This document shows positions 8,212-16,707 of a stretch of DNA of 64,000 nucleotides, piece by piece (the stretch's first letter is position 1; each line of letters begins with the position of its first letter). The DNA is from Paenarthrobacter aurescens. GTDB lineage: Bacteria; Actinomycetota; Actinomycetes; Actinomycetales; Micrococcaceae. Both the position numbers and the translations under genes were made by a program. Location: positions 62,001 to 126,000 of the forward strand of contig NZ_JAOEFX010000008.1 in assembly GCF_025421775.1 (NCBI RefSeq), in the 5' to 3' direction. Under the pieces are notes generated by a model. That model made no database searches, was not told where the DNA came from, and saw only the letters and a list, made by a program, of their open reading frames with translations.

Positions 8212-9225
8212 TCAGAGGGCCACAGTCCTGAATCCGAGGTTGCCGCTGGCCGAGTCCGGTGTGTTGGAGCTGCGTGCTGCGAGGCGGTAGCGGTTGCAAT
8301 AGGAGTCGTGGCACAGGTACGAGCCGCCGCGCATCACCCTGCCGCGGCCAATCGTGGGCCCCTGGGGGTCTTCGACGGTTCCTGCTGCCAGGCACGTTTT
8401 GTAGTACTTGGGCAGGAACCAGTCGCTGCACCATTCCCACACGTTCCCGCTGGTCTGGTACAGGCCGTAGCCATTGAGGGTAAAGGAACGCGTGGGTGCC
8501 GTGGTGAGGTAGCCGTCGCCCAGATCGTTCCGGACCGGGAATTCGCCTTGCCAGATGTTGCAGTTGTGGGCAGCCTCGCCTGGCTCATCGTTGTGCAGTT
8601 CGTTGCCCCAGGGGTACCTCTGGCCGGGTAGTCCGCCCCGGGCCGCATATTCCCATTCGGCTTCAGTGGGGAGCCGACGGCCGGCCCACTCGCAGTAGGC
8701 CAGGGCATCGTTGTGCGACACATGGGTTACGGGGTGGTCCGGGATGTCCGTCCAGTGGGAGAGCGGTCCTGCAGGGTGTGCCCAGTCTGCTCCACGGACG
8801 TTGAGCCACCACGGCACGTTGTTGACACGGTTGAGGATGTCCTGCTTGGCGGCTTTGACGGCCAGATGGAACACAGCTGACGTTCCGAAGAGTTCCGACT
8901 CGGTGCGGTAGCCGGTGGCGTCCACGAACGCCGCGAAATCCGCGTTGCTGACGGTGGTGGCGCTGATCCGGAAACCTGAAATGGACACGTGGTGCACTGG
9001 AGACTCGCCGTCAGCTTCATAGCCCTCGCCGAAGGGGTCGCCCATCGCGAAGGTCCCGGCGGGGATCTCGACGTCGTTGTGCTGAACTGCTTGTGCGGCC
9101 CCCTTCCCGGAAGGCTCGACGCCGGTGCTCCCCTCCGCGTGTCCGCCCACCGCGCGCAGGGGGAGCGTCATCCCCGACGTCGCGTGTTCCCGGGCGCCGG
9201 CGCCCGGGCTACAGCAATCTGCCAC
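8212..9225 (-). CDS. Formylglycine-generating enzyme (sulfatase-modifying factor family)
   Basis: Copper-dependent oxidase that converts the active-site Cys of type I sulfatases (CxPxR motif) into C-alpha-formylglycine. The 337-residue protein has the SUMF1/FGE fold signatures IPAGTFAMGD, RLPTEAEWEYAARGG, GNVWEWCSDWF and MRGGSYLCHDSYCNRYR. The two catalytic cysteines are present (about Cys305 and Cys310), separating a true FGE from the larger SUMF1-like group that lacks them. The GTG start at 9225 has AAAAGGGG upstream and gives a VADCCSPG beginning; the open frame continues 41 codons upstream, but through tandem-repeat DNA with no better ribosome site. Divergent from a sugar ABC operon; no sulfatase is in the window. 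Confidence 0.9.
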   Translation of the reverse strand: MADCCSPGAGAREHATSGMTLPLRAVGGHAEGSTGVEPSGKGAAQAVQHNDVEIPAGTFAMGDPFGEGYEADGESPVHHVSISGFRISATTVSNADFAAFVDATGYRTESELFGTSAVFHLAVKAAKQDILNRVNNVPWWLNVRGADWAHPAGPLSHWTDIPDHPVTHVSHNDALAYCEWAGRRLPTEAEWEYAARGGLPGQRYPWGNELHNDEPGEAAHNCNIWQGEFPVRNDLGDGYLTTAPTRSFTLNGYGLYQTSGNVWEWCSDWFLPKYYKTCLAAGTVEDPQGPTIGRGRVMRGGSYLCHDSYCNRYRLAARSSNTPDSASGNLGFRTVAL

Positions 9226-9238
9226 GTAGACCCCTTTT

Positions 9239-9303
9239 TCGTTCCAGCCAGGTCGTTCCAGCTTGTTCGTTCCAGCTTGTTCGTTCCACGTTGTGTGTTC
9301 CAA
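9239..9303. repeat. 14-bp tandem repeat upstream of the FGE gene
   Basis: About four and a half copies of TCGTTCCAGCTTGT: 9253-9266 and 9267-9280 are identical, 9281-9294 has two changes, and degenerate copies flank them. It sits in the 316-bp divergent region between the FGE gene and the ABC permease, next to the FGE ribosome binding site. Confidence 0.75.
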
Positions 9304-9443
9304 ACCCTGCATTAATTGTGCCGTGCCGCTCGCGTAGTCCCGAGCCAATCGTCCGAAATGACCTCCAGATCCACATCCTACGGGGCTGGCAACCCCATGG
9401 AAGTGATGAAAGCTGATTTCTGCGGCCAGTTTCGATCATGATC

Positions 9444-9489
9444 TTGCAAAAAGAGATCCGGGTCACTTATGGTTTGTTAAACGGTTAAC
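9444..9489 (+). promoter_or_regulatory. Candidate promoter with LacI-type operator for the sugar ABC operon
   Basis: TTGCAA at 9444-9449 and TATGGT at 9468-9473 are separated by 18 bases, a plausible -35/-10 pair. Immediately downstream is a near-palindrome GTTAAACGGTTAAC at 9476-9489 (12 of 14 positions symmetric, central CG). This resembles LacI/GalR operators in form and position, and a LacI regulator is encoded in the same operon. The remainder of the 9226-9541 gap shows only the tandem repeat. Confidence 0.5.
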
Positions 9490-9541
9490 GAGCGTGGCTT
9501 GAATCACATTGGTGATTCGGCTCAGCACTTGAGGAGACAGC

Positions 9542-10576
9542 ATGAACTCGACGACGGAACAGGCTCCGGCATTGCCCGAAGCTCGCCGAGTCCCGGCCCG
9601 GGCGGGTGGGAAGGCCGCCGGATCCGGTCCGAAGAAGCGGAAGGGAAGCAAGCCCCCGCAGCAGAGTTTCCGGTCCCGTCTGCGACGCGACAAGCAGATG
9701 CTCCTGATGATGGTCCCGGGCGTAGCCTTCCTGCTGCTGTTCTTCTACATCCCCATCCTGGGCAACGTCATCGCGTTCCAGGACTACCAGCCCTACCTGG
9801 GCATCGGTGACAGCCTGTGGGTCGGCTGGCAGAACTTCGTGGACCTGTTCGGCAATCCGGACTTCGTCCACGCGTTCTGGAACACCCTGTACCTGGCCGC
9901 CTGGCAGTTGGTCTTCCTGTTCCCGGTGCCGCTGGTGCTGGCACTGATTGTGGACTCCCTGATCAGTACCCGGGTCCGGCGGATCTTCCAAAGCATCGCT
10001 TACCTCCCGCACTTCCTGTCCTGGGTTTTGGTGATCGCGTTCTTCCAGCAGATGCTGGGCGGTGCAGGATTCGTCAACAACCTGCTCCGGGACTGGGGGA
10101 TGGACCCCATACCCTTCATGACCAATCCGGAGACTTTCCCCGTCATGGTGGTCGTCCAGATGATCTGGAAAGACGCCGGCTGGGCCATGATCATCTTCCT
10201 GGCAGCTCTTGCCAGCATCGACGCCTCGCTCTACGAAGCTGCAGCGGCTGACGGTGCCGGACGCTGGCGCCGGATGTGGCACATCACCCTCCCAGGCCTG
10301 AGGCCCGTGATTGTCCTCCTGTTGATCCTGCGCATCGGCGACATCCTCTCGGTTGGCTTTGAGCAGTTCATCCTGCAGCGTGACGCTGTGGGCGCTGGAG
10401 CCGCGGAAGTGCTGGACACCTTCACTTACTACACCGGCGTAGTGGGAGGCGGCTGGAGTTCAGGTGCCGCAGCCGGCCTTGCGAAGGGCGTGGTCAGCGC
10501 GCTGCTGATCTACGGCGCCAACAAACTTGCCCACCGCTTCGGCGAAGACGGAATCTTCGCAAAACAAGTGCGCTGA
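9542..10576 (+). CDS. Carbohydrate ABC transporter permease, LplB/YtcP-partner type
   Basis: One of two membrane subunits of a CUT1-type sugar importer. The 344-residue protein has a charged cytoplasmic N-terminal extension (GSGPKKRKGSKPPQQS) and six hydrophobic segments. The EAA loop that docks the ATPase is seen as YEAAAADGAGRWRRMWHITLPGL. The LplB-like character (FYIPILGNVIAFQDYQ) suggests an oligosaccharide or uronide substrate, but specificity cannot be read. ATG 9542 follows GGAGAC. First gene of the operon; no ATPase gene is present, so it probably uses a shared MsiK-like ATPase encoded elsewhere. Confidence 0.92.
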   Translation: MNSTTEQAPALPEARRVPARAGGKAAGSGPKKRKGSKPPQQSFRSRLRRDKQMLLMMVPGVAFLLLFFYIPILGNVIAFQDYQPYLGIGDSLWVGWQNFVDLFGNPDFVHAFWNTLYLAAWQLVFLFPVPLVLALIVDSLISTRVRRIFQSIAYLPHFLSWVLVIAFFQQMLGGAGFVNNLLRDWGMDPIPFMTNPETFPVMVVVQMIWKDAGWAMIIFLAALASIDASLYEAAAADGAGRWRRMWHITLPGLRPVIVLLLILRIGDILSVGFEQFILQRDAVGAGAAEVLDTFTYYTGVVGGGWSSGAAAGLAKGVVSALLIYGANKLAHRFGEDGIFAKQVR

Positions 10577-10618
10577 AAGCCCCGCTGACCCGCGCGCCTG
10601 CCGCACAAGGAGAACCCC

Positions 10619-11542
10619 ATGGCAACAACACTTTTCGCTAGAAAACCCCGGGAACTGACGTACAACCCCAAGCGCCCGGTGTGGAAGGAAAAGCCTTCCG
10701 CCCTGTACCAAACGGTCAAGGCAGTGGTCCTGATCGTGTTCAGCCTGTCCATTCTGACGCCCATCCTCCTGGTGGTCTCAACGTCGCTGGCTGACACTGA
10801 GCAACTCGTGAAGGCGGGAGGTTTTGTCCTGTGGCCGGAACGTCCCACGCTGGAGGCCTACGCCACCATCTTCAAAGGCCCCATGGTGCTGCAGTCACTC
10901 GGCGTGAGCATGTTGGTCACGGCGGTGGGCACCATCCTGGCCCTGTTCGTGACCATCACCATGGCCTATGCCACCAGCCGCACCGTCTTGTTCGGGCGTC
11001 CGGTGATCCTCGCGGTCCTGTTTACGCTCCTGTTTGCACCGGGCCTGATCCCGTCCTTCCTGATGATCCGCCAGCTCGGACTGCTTGACTCCCTCTGGTC
11101 GCTGATCCTTCCGGGCATCTTCGGAGCATTCAACTTCGTGGTGATGCGCTCGTTCTTCATGAACATTCCGGGTGAATTGATCGAAAGCGCCAGGATCGAC
11201 GGCGCCAACGACTGGCAGATCCTGTGGCGCATCGTGATGCCGCTGTCCAAAGCCGTGATCGCCGTCGTCGGGCTGTTCTACGCCGTCGGTTTCTGGAACT
11301 CATTCTTCAACGCCCTGCTCTACATCAACGATCACAGCAAATGGCCCATCCAGTTGCTGCTCCGCAACTTCGTGGTCCAGGGCAGTGGTGCAGCTGACCA
11401 GCTGGGCATCACCACCACGCCGCCACCGCAGTCCATCCAAATGGCCGTGGTCGTCGTGGCGCTCGTCCCGATCCTGATGGTCTACCCGTTCCTCCAAAAG
11501 CACTTTGCCAAGGGCGTCATTACCGGGGCAGTCAAGGGCTAG
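10619..11542 (+). CDS. Carbohydrate ABC transporter permease, YtcP/LplC type
   Basis: Second membrane subunit of the same importer (307 residues, six membrane segments). The EAA-type loop is ESARIDGANDWQILWRIVMPLS, and the C-terminus VYPFLQKHFAKGVITGAVKG is characteristic of MalG/LplC-like permeases. ATG 10619 follows AAGGAGAAC. It lies 42 bases after the first permease and 81 bases before the binding protein, in one transcription unit. Confidence 0.93.
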   Translation: MATTLFARKPRELTYNPKRPVWKEKPSALYQTVKAVVLIVFSLSILTPILLVVSTSLADTEQLVKAGGFVLWPERPTLEAYATIFKGPMVLQSLGVSMLVTAVGTILALFVTITMAYATSRTVLFGRPVILAVLFTLLFAPGLIPSFLMIRQLGLLDSLWSLILPGIFGAFNFVVMRSFFMNIPGELIESARIDGANDWQILWRIVMPLSKAVIAVVGLFYAVGFWNSFFNALLYINDHSKWPIQLLLRNFVVQGSGAADQLGITTTPPPQSIQMAVVVVALVPILMVYPFLQKHFAKGVITGAVKG

Positions 11543-11623
11543 TCCCGCCCCAAAGCCCACAATCCCAAGCCCAAACACCCAAAACCCCCAGAGATGAAGC
11601 AAGTAACCAGAAAGGGTTATGCC

Positions 11624-13282
11624 ATGACGAGCACTACCTCTCAGGCTGGATTCAGCCGCCGCGGTTTCCTTGGCCTCGCAGGCCTGGCCGTGACCGCTGC
11701 AGGCTTGTCCGCCTGCGGTGGTGGCGGAGCCGCAAGCAACGGAGGCGCCGCTGCCTCCGCTTCGGTCAAACTGCCCACGTACAAGGAATTCACTGGTGTT
11801 ACCCCGGACATCGCGGGCAACGCCAAAGGCCTCCAAGCCGGCTACTTCAAGCTGCCCACCGCTGTGCAGTCCGTGAAGGCCCCGCCGCTCAAGGGCAAGG
11901 TCACCGGCCTGACCGAAACGTTCGACACCATGAGCCCCGGCCTGAAGGACAACCCCTTCTGGCAGCGGCTCAATGCCAAACTCGGCGGCGACCTGGAGCT
12001 CCAGATCGCCGAAGACATCGGAGACGGCTACCCGGCCAAGTTCGCCACCGTCCTGGCCAGCAACGACCTCCCGGACATGATGTGGGTTCCGCCGAACCAG
12101 GGTATTCCCAACGTCGGACCCATGCTTGAGGCCAAGTTCCAGGACCTGACGCCCTACCTCTCCGGTGACGCCGTCCTGGAGTACCCCAACCTGGCCGCAC
12201 TCAAGCCCGATTCCTGGAAGACCGCCGTCGTGAACGGCAAGATCTGGGGAGCTCCCATCCCGAGTACCCCCTTCGGCCAGGTGTACCTGGGCAACCACGA
12301 CATGTGGGCCAAGGTGGGCGGATTTGAAGCAAGCAGTGCTGACGAATTCCTGGAGAAGGCCAAGGAGCTGACCCGCCCGGGTGACCAGCAGTACGCGCTG
12401 GAACCGGCCTACATCAACGCCCTCCACATGGTCACCGAATGGTTTGGCGCCCCGAACAGCTGGGCTGTCAACAAGGACCGGACCCTGACCCACCTGTACG
12501 AAACCGATGAATACATGGCCGGCGTGGAGTTCACGGCCAAGATGTTCGCAGCCGGCGTGTTCTATCCGGACTCCAAAGCAACCGACATCCGCTCGCGCGT
12601 CGCCAACGGCAGCGTGGCCGCCCAGGTTGTGGTTGGCCCGCATGACATCCGCAGCTACCGTGCCCTGAACAAGACCGCCCAGTTCGACGTCCTCATTCCG
12701 TTCAGTGCCGACGGCAAGGTCAAGCCCGTATACGACATGGGCTACGGAACGGTGGGCTTCACCCCGTTCAAGAAGGCCGATGAGGGCAAGATCCGCGAAC
12801 TGCTCTCGCTCATCAACTACCTGTCGGCGCCGTTCGGCACGGTGGAGTACATGCAGAAGAACTTCGGCGAGCTCGGCCAGGACTACACAATCGACGGCTC
12901 CGGGAACCCGGCGCGTACCGAAACGGGAACCACCAACGCCCCCGGACTGGTGTCGGCGTTGAACATCATGTCCAGCCCGGAAAACGTCATCTTCAACCCC
13001 GGTTTCGACGACGACACCCGCTACGTGAGCCAGCAGGAGGAGAAGCTCCTCGAGTTCGCATGGCGCAACCCCACCAACGGTTCTTACTCGGACACCAACG
13101 CCAAGGTGGGCGCCAAGATCACCAAGCAGCTGCGCGACAAGGTGGTGGACATCATCACCGGCCGCGCCAAGATCGACGAGCTCAAGGATGCGGTCAAACG
13201 CTGGAAGAGCGAAGGCGGCGACAAGATGCGCGACGAGTACCAGGCCGCGTTGGACCCCAACGTACCGGTATTCAGGAGCTAG
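11624..13282 (+). CDS. Extracellular solute-binding lipoprotein of the sugar ABC importer
   Basis: Substrate-capturing lipoprotein anchored outside the membrane (552 residues). The signal has a twin-arginine motif (FSRRGFLGLAGLAV) and a lipobox (LSAC) with the lipidated Cys near residue 31, so export is probably by Tat followed by Lgt/LspA processing. The large LplA-like size is typical of binding proteins for oligosaccharides or pectin/uronide fragments. I chose ATG 11624 because AAAGGG precedes it; an in-frame ATG ten codons upstream would spoil the signal. Third gene of the operon; the ligand is unknown. Confidence 0.92.
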   Translation: MTSTTSQAGFSRRGFLGLAGLAVTAAGLSACGGGGAASNGGAAASASVKLPTYKEFTGVTPDIAGNAKGLQAGYFKLPTAVQSVKAPPLKGKVTGLTETFDTMSPGLKDNPFWQRLNAKLGGDLELQIAEDIGDGYPAKFATVLASNDLPDMMWVPPNQGIPNVGPMLEAKFQDLTPYLSGDAVLEYPNLAALKPDSWKTAVVNGKIWGAPIPSTPFGQVYLGNHDMWAKVGGFEASSADEFLEKAKELTRPGDQQYALEPAYINALHMVTEWFGAPNSWAVNKDRTLTHLYETDEYMAGVEFTAKMFAAGVFYPDSKATDIRSRVANGSVAAQVVVGPHDIRSYRALNKTAQFDVLIPFSADGKVKPVYDMGYGTVGFTPFKKADEGKIRELLSLINYLSAPFGTVEYMQKNFGELGQDYTIDGSGNPARTETGTTNAPGLVSALNIMSSPENVIFNPGFDDDTRYVSQQEEKLLEFAWRNPTNGSYSDTNAKVGAKITKQLRDKVVDIITGRAKIDELKDAVKRWKSEGGDKMRDEYQAALDPNVPVFRS

Positions 13283-13286
13283 CCTC

Positions 13287-13350
13287 AAACCAACAACGGA
13301 CCAAACCAACAACGGACCAAACCAACACCGGACCAGTCCAACAACGAACC
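13287..13350. repeat. 16-bp tandem repeat, four copies
   Basis: AAACCAACAACGGACC occurs exactly twice (13287-13302, 13303-13318), then with one change (13319-13334) and three changes (13335-13350). The array fills the gap between the binding-protein stop and the LacI-family gene. It has no inverted symmetry. Confidence 0.9.
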
Positions 13351-13386
13351 AACGCGTCAACACAAAGAACACCAGCAGGGGGAACC

Positions 13387-14439
13387 ATGGCAAAAGCGAG
13401 CACCACCGGAATCCGGCCCACCATACGTATGGTGGCCGAGTTGGCGGGAGTTTCCACGGCCACGGTTTCCTATGTGCTGTCGGGGCGCCGCGGCGATGGC
13501 GGACCCGGGGTGTCGGATCCGACGGCGGAGAAGGTCAAGGCGGCTGCGGAACGGCTCGGGTACCGCCCCAACCAGGCGGCCCGCGCCATCCGGACCGGCC
13601 GGACCAATACGGTCATCCTGTCGCTGACCATGTTGTCCGATCCTTGGTCGTTGTCCGTCATTGAAGCAGTGCAGAGGGCGGCCGTCCCGTTGGGGATCAC
13701 GCCAATGATCCTGGGCGACGCCGATTGGGTGAAAGTGCTCGGAACGCACAACGCCGACGCCGTCTTCGTGGACGCAGTCCGGCCCGACCAGCGGGACGCA
13801 CTGCGCCAGCTGGCAGAGCATGGGACCACGCTGGTGGTCTTTGACGAAGAGGTAAAAGCGGAGGGCTTCGACGTCATCCGGTCCATTGCGGGGCCAGGCT
13901 GCCGCATGGCCGTGGAGCACCTGCTCCACGGCCACGCGAGGATCGCTTGTTTGACGCCTGCAACGGCAGCGGGCACTTCCGGCGGTACCCGTTACCGCGC
14001 GTACTCGGAGGCTTTGGCGGATGCGGGGATCCCGGAACGGGACGACTACGTGGGGTTGTTTGATGGCACCAGCGCCGGGGCGTACGCGGCGGCAACCCGG
14101 CTGCTCAGCCTTCCGGACCGGCCTACCGCCATCTACGCCACCACCGATTACGCGGCTGTCAGCGCCATTAATGCCGCCCAGCGCCTGGGCCTGGCCGTTG
14201 GCACCGACGTGGACATCATCGGCGTGGGCAACACCGTGGAAGGTGAGCGGATGTCACCATCGCTGAGCACCGTGGGTCCCGTCGATTTCTTCGACAAACT
14301 CGCCCGGGTTCTCTTGAGGCGGGCCACAGGTCCGGCCGGCACGGCTGCGACGGAGCAACCCGGCGTCCTCGACTTTCCCTGGCACTTGTTCGTGCGCGAA
14401 TCGGCGCCGCACCGCAGCGCCGCAACCAGACTTTACTAG
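13387..14439 (+). CDS. LacI family transcriptional regulator
   Basis: DNA-binding repressor (350 residues) with an N-terminal helix-turn-helix (TIRMVAELAGVSTATVSYVLSG) and hinge region (RLGYRPNQAARAIRTGRTN), followed by a periplasmic-binding-protein-like effector domain. ATG 13387 has AGGGGGAA upstream; longer in-frame starts would overlap the binding-protein gene and the repeat array. Placed inside the sugar operon, it probably autoregulates through the GTTAAACGGTTAAC site at 9476. The inducer is unknown. Confidence 0.92.
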   Translation: MAKASTTGIRPTIRMVAELAGVSTATVSYVLSGRRGDGGPGVSDPTAEKVKAAAERLGYRPNQAARAIRTGRTNTVILSLTMLSDPWSLSVIEAVQRAAVPLGITPMILGDADWVKVLGTHNADAVFVDAVRPDQRDALRQLAEHGTTLVVFDEEVKAEGFDVIRSIAGPGCRMAVEHLLHGHARIACLTPATAAGTSGGTRYRAYSEALADAGIPERDDYVGLFDGTSAGAYAAATRLLSLPDRPTAIYATTDYAAVSAINAAQRLGLAVGTDVDIIGVGNTVEGERMSPSLSTVGPVDFFDKLARVLLRRATGPAGTAATEQPGVLDFPWHLFVRESAPHRSAATRLY

Positions 14440-14465
14440 GAACCAGAAGAAGGAAATAGCACACC

Positions 14466-15650
14466 ATGGAAAAGGATTTGAAGGTCGGCATCGTAGGTTT
14501 CGGCCTGCGTTCAGGGCTTTGGAAACACGCCCATAAGCCGGGCCAGGGCTCCGAGGTCACCATTGTTTGCGACCTCAGTGAACGAGGCCGGGCGGACGCG
14601 GCAGAGCGCATTCCTACGGCCCGGGTCACGGACGATCTTGAGGAACTGCTGGCCAGCGGCCTGGACGCCGTCCTGGTCCTGACCCCCGATAACCAGCACG
14701 CCGCCGTCGCGGTCCGTACGCTCAAGGCGGGCATCCCCACCTTCTGCGAGAAGCCGCTCGACATCACTGTGGAGGCTGCGGACTTGATCCTTAAGACGGC
14801 CTACGAAACCGGCACTCGCTTGTACGTCGGCCACAATATGCGGCACATGCCGGTGGTCGTCCAGATGCGCCAGCTCATCGAGGAAGGCCGCATTGGAGAT
14901 GTTAAGGCCGTGTGGTGCCGCCACTTCGTCGGTCACGGCGGTGACTACTACTTCAAGGACTGGCATGCGCAGCGCGCCAATGTCACCTCTCTGCTGCTCC
15001 AAAAAGGTGCGCACGACATCGATGTGATCCACTGGCTTGCCGGTGGCTACACCAAGCGGGTTGCCGCCGTCGGCGATCTTGCTGTCTACGGTGACGTCGC
15101 CAACCGGAGCAACAATGCCGGCAAGCGCATGGGGGATTGGTTCTCCATGGACAACTGGCCGCCCACTGAGCAGAAGGACCTCGCGGAGGTGATCGACGTC
15201 GAGGACATCTCCATGATGAACATGGTCCTCGACAACGGCGTCCTGGCCTCTTACCAGCAGTGCCACTTCACGCCTGATTATTGGCGCAACTACACGGTGA
15301 TCGGCACCAAGGGCCGGATCGAGAACCTCGGCGACGGTCCCGGCGAAACCATCAACGTGTGGACCAGCCGGACGTCAGGCTATGCAGTGCCCGACGAGGT
15401 CATTACCATCCAGGACGGCGAAGGCGGCCACGGCGGCGCGGATCCCCGCCTGATCGAGGAATTCCTGCGGTTCGCCTCCGAAGGCGGCCAGACCCAGACC
15501 AGCCCCATCGCCGCGCGCCAAGCAGTAGTGGCCGGCATCCTCGCAGCCGAATCGCTGCGCGGGGACGGCTCGGCCCGCGAGGTTCCGGAACTCCCTGAGG
15601 AGCTGGTGGCGTACTTCGATGCGGGCCAGCCCGCCTTGGTCCGCGACTGA
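14466..15650 (+). CDS. Gfo/Idh/MocA family oxidoreductase
   Basis: NAD(P)-dependent sugar or inositol-type dehydrogenase (394 residues). The N-terminal Rossmann motif is VGIVGFGLRSG, the family's catalytic Lys motif appears as FCEKPLDITVEAAD, and the C-terminal alpha/beta domain contains GAHDIDVIHWLAGG. It follows LacI by 26 bases with GAAGGAAA upstream and is probably the intracellular enzyme acting on the imported sugar. The substrate cannot be inferred; the nearby FGE raises the possibility of a sulfated or uronic sugar, but this is weak. Confidence 0.9.
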   Translation: MEKDLKVGIVGFGLRSGLWKHAHKPGQGSEVTIVCDLSERGRADAAERIPTARVTDDLEELLASGLDAVLVLTPDNQHAAVAVRTLKAGIPTFCEKPLDITVEAADLILKTAYETGTRLYVGHNMRHMPVVVQMRQLIEEGRIGDVKAVWCRHFVGHGGDYYFKDWHAQRANVTSLLLQKGAHDIDVIHWLAGGYTKRVAAVGDLAVYGDVANRSNNAGKRMGDWFSMDNWPPTEQKDLAEVIDVEDISMMNMVLDNGVLASYQQCHFTPDYWRNYTVIGTKGRIENLGDGPGETINVWTSRTSGYAVPDEVITIQDGEGGHGGADPRLIEEFLRFASEGGQTQTSPIAARQAVVAGILAAESLRGDGSAREVPELPEELVAYFDAGQPALVRD

Positions 15651-15660
15651 CCGTCCGCGG

Positions 15661-16599
15661 TTAGCGGGGGCTGGATAGCTCGATAAGCTCGGTCATGACG
15701 GTTTGAAGTGACTCGCAAACCGTCATGACCGATTTCCTTTTAAGGGTCTCCGGCCGGGCCAGGATGTCGATCTTGCGCACGGAATTCACGCCGGACAGCG
15801 GACGCAACACCACTCCGGCATCCAACACGCGGCGCGCTGTGAACCGCGGCAGCAGCCCGATCGCCCCGCCCGCGGAAACCAACGCCGCAACGGTCGAATA
15901 GTCGTTGATCCGGTGCAGCACCTCGGCCGGCCGTCCGCTGACGGCAACGACGGCGGCCAACACGTCCGCGGGGGAGTAGCCATCGCGGCTGGTCACCCAG
16001 GATTCACCCACGACGTCGGATGGCTCCAGTTCGCGCCGGGATGCCAGCGGGTGCTTGGCTGGCAAGGCGATGTCCAACGGCTCGTCGGCAAGCGGAATAA
16101 CCGCCACTTTGTCTTCAGGCCACTGTGGGCTGTTGTCCATCCGGTGCGCCAAAACAAGGTCGTACCGGGCAGCCAACCCCGGGAAATCCTCCTGGGCCAC
16201 GTCCTCATCGGAGAGGCGCAGACGCGGCGACTTTCCGCCGTCGGACGCTGTCCCGGATGCCAACAACGCTGCCAACGGCGCGAACAGCGCCTGTCCCGCA
16301 CTGTGGAAAGCGCTCACGCTGACCGGCGCGTCGGGAGCATCGTGGTACGCGCCGATCGCTGCCCGCGCATCTGCCATGGCATTCACGACGGCGGCGCCAG
16401 CCTCGGCGAGTACGCGGCCGGCGTCGGTCAGCACCAACGCCCGGCCTTCCTTGCGCGTCAACGGCACGTCCACGGACTTCTGGAGCAGTGCGAGCTGTTG
16501 GGAAACGGCGGAAGGCGTGACCATCAGCGTTTCGGCCACAGCCTTGACGCTGCCCAGGTCGCCCAGTTCCCGAAGCATCTGCAACTGATGAATTTCCAT
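15661..16599 (-). CDS. LysR family transcriptional regulator
   Basis: 312-residue regulator with the LysR N-terminal winged helix (HQLQMLRELGDLGSVKAVAETLMVTPSAVSQQLALLQ) and a type 2 periplasmic-binding-like effector domain. It is divergent from tdh with a 108-bp gap, so it probably controls threonine degradation. The stop is 10 bases from the Gfo/Idh/MocA stop (convergent). ATG 16599 is chosen; a TTG two codons earlier is possible. Neither has a clear Shine-Dalgarno. Confidence 0.88.
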   Translation of the reverse strand: MEIHQLQMLRELGDLGSVKAVAETLMVTPSAVSQQLALLQKSVDVPLTRKEGRALVLTDAGRVLAEAGAAVVNAMADARAAIGAYHDAPDAPVSVSAFHSAGQALFAPLAALLASGTASDGGKSPRLRLSDEDVAQEDFPGLAARYDLVLAHRMDNSPQWPEDKVAVIPLADEPLDIALPAKHPLASRRELEPSDVVGESWVTSRDGYSPADVLAAVVAVSGRPAEVLHRINDYSTVAALVSAGGAIGLLPRFTARRVLDAGVVLRPLSGVNSVRKIDILARPETLKRKSVMTVCESLQTVMTELIELSSPR

Positions 16600-16707
16600 T
16601 AGCAAATACTAAATCGTTGATTGAGAAGATTCTAGTTGTGCTAAATCGTGGGCGGGGCTTCAATGGACTCAGCAGCATTGAAGCAGCCCCAGCCAGTGAG
16701 GAATCCC
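16600..16707. promoter_or_regulatory. Divergent LysR-tdh control region
   Basis: The gap contains two direct copies of CTAAATCGT (about 16609 and 16640) roughly 31 bases apart, within the most A/T-rich sequence nearby. This spacing suits a LysR-type regulator contacting two sites on one DNA face. I see no perfect dyad. Confidence 0.35.

Noticed and set aside
9239..13350. CRISPR array suggested by short tandem repeats
   Set aside because: Repeats are 14-16 bp, directly abutting without spacers, and no cas genes are present.
11300..13393. 697-codon open frame antisense to the binding-protein and permease genes
   Set aside because: It has no recognisable domain and no ribosome site; it is a mirror of GC-rich codon bias opposite a clear Tat lipoprotein gene.
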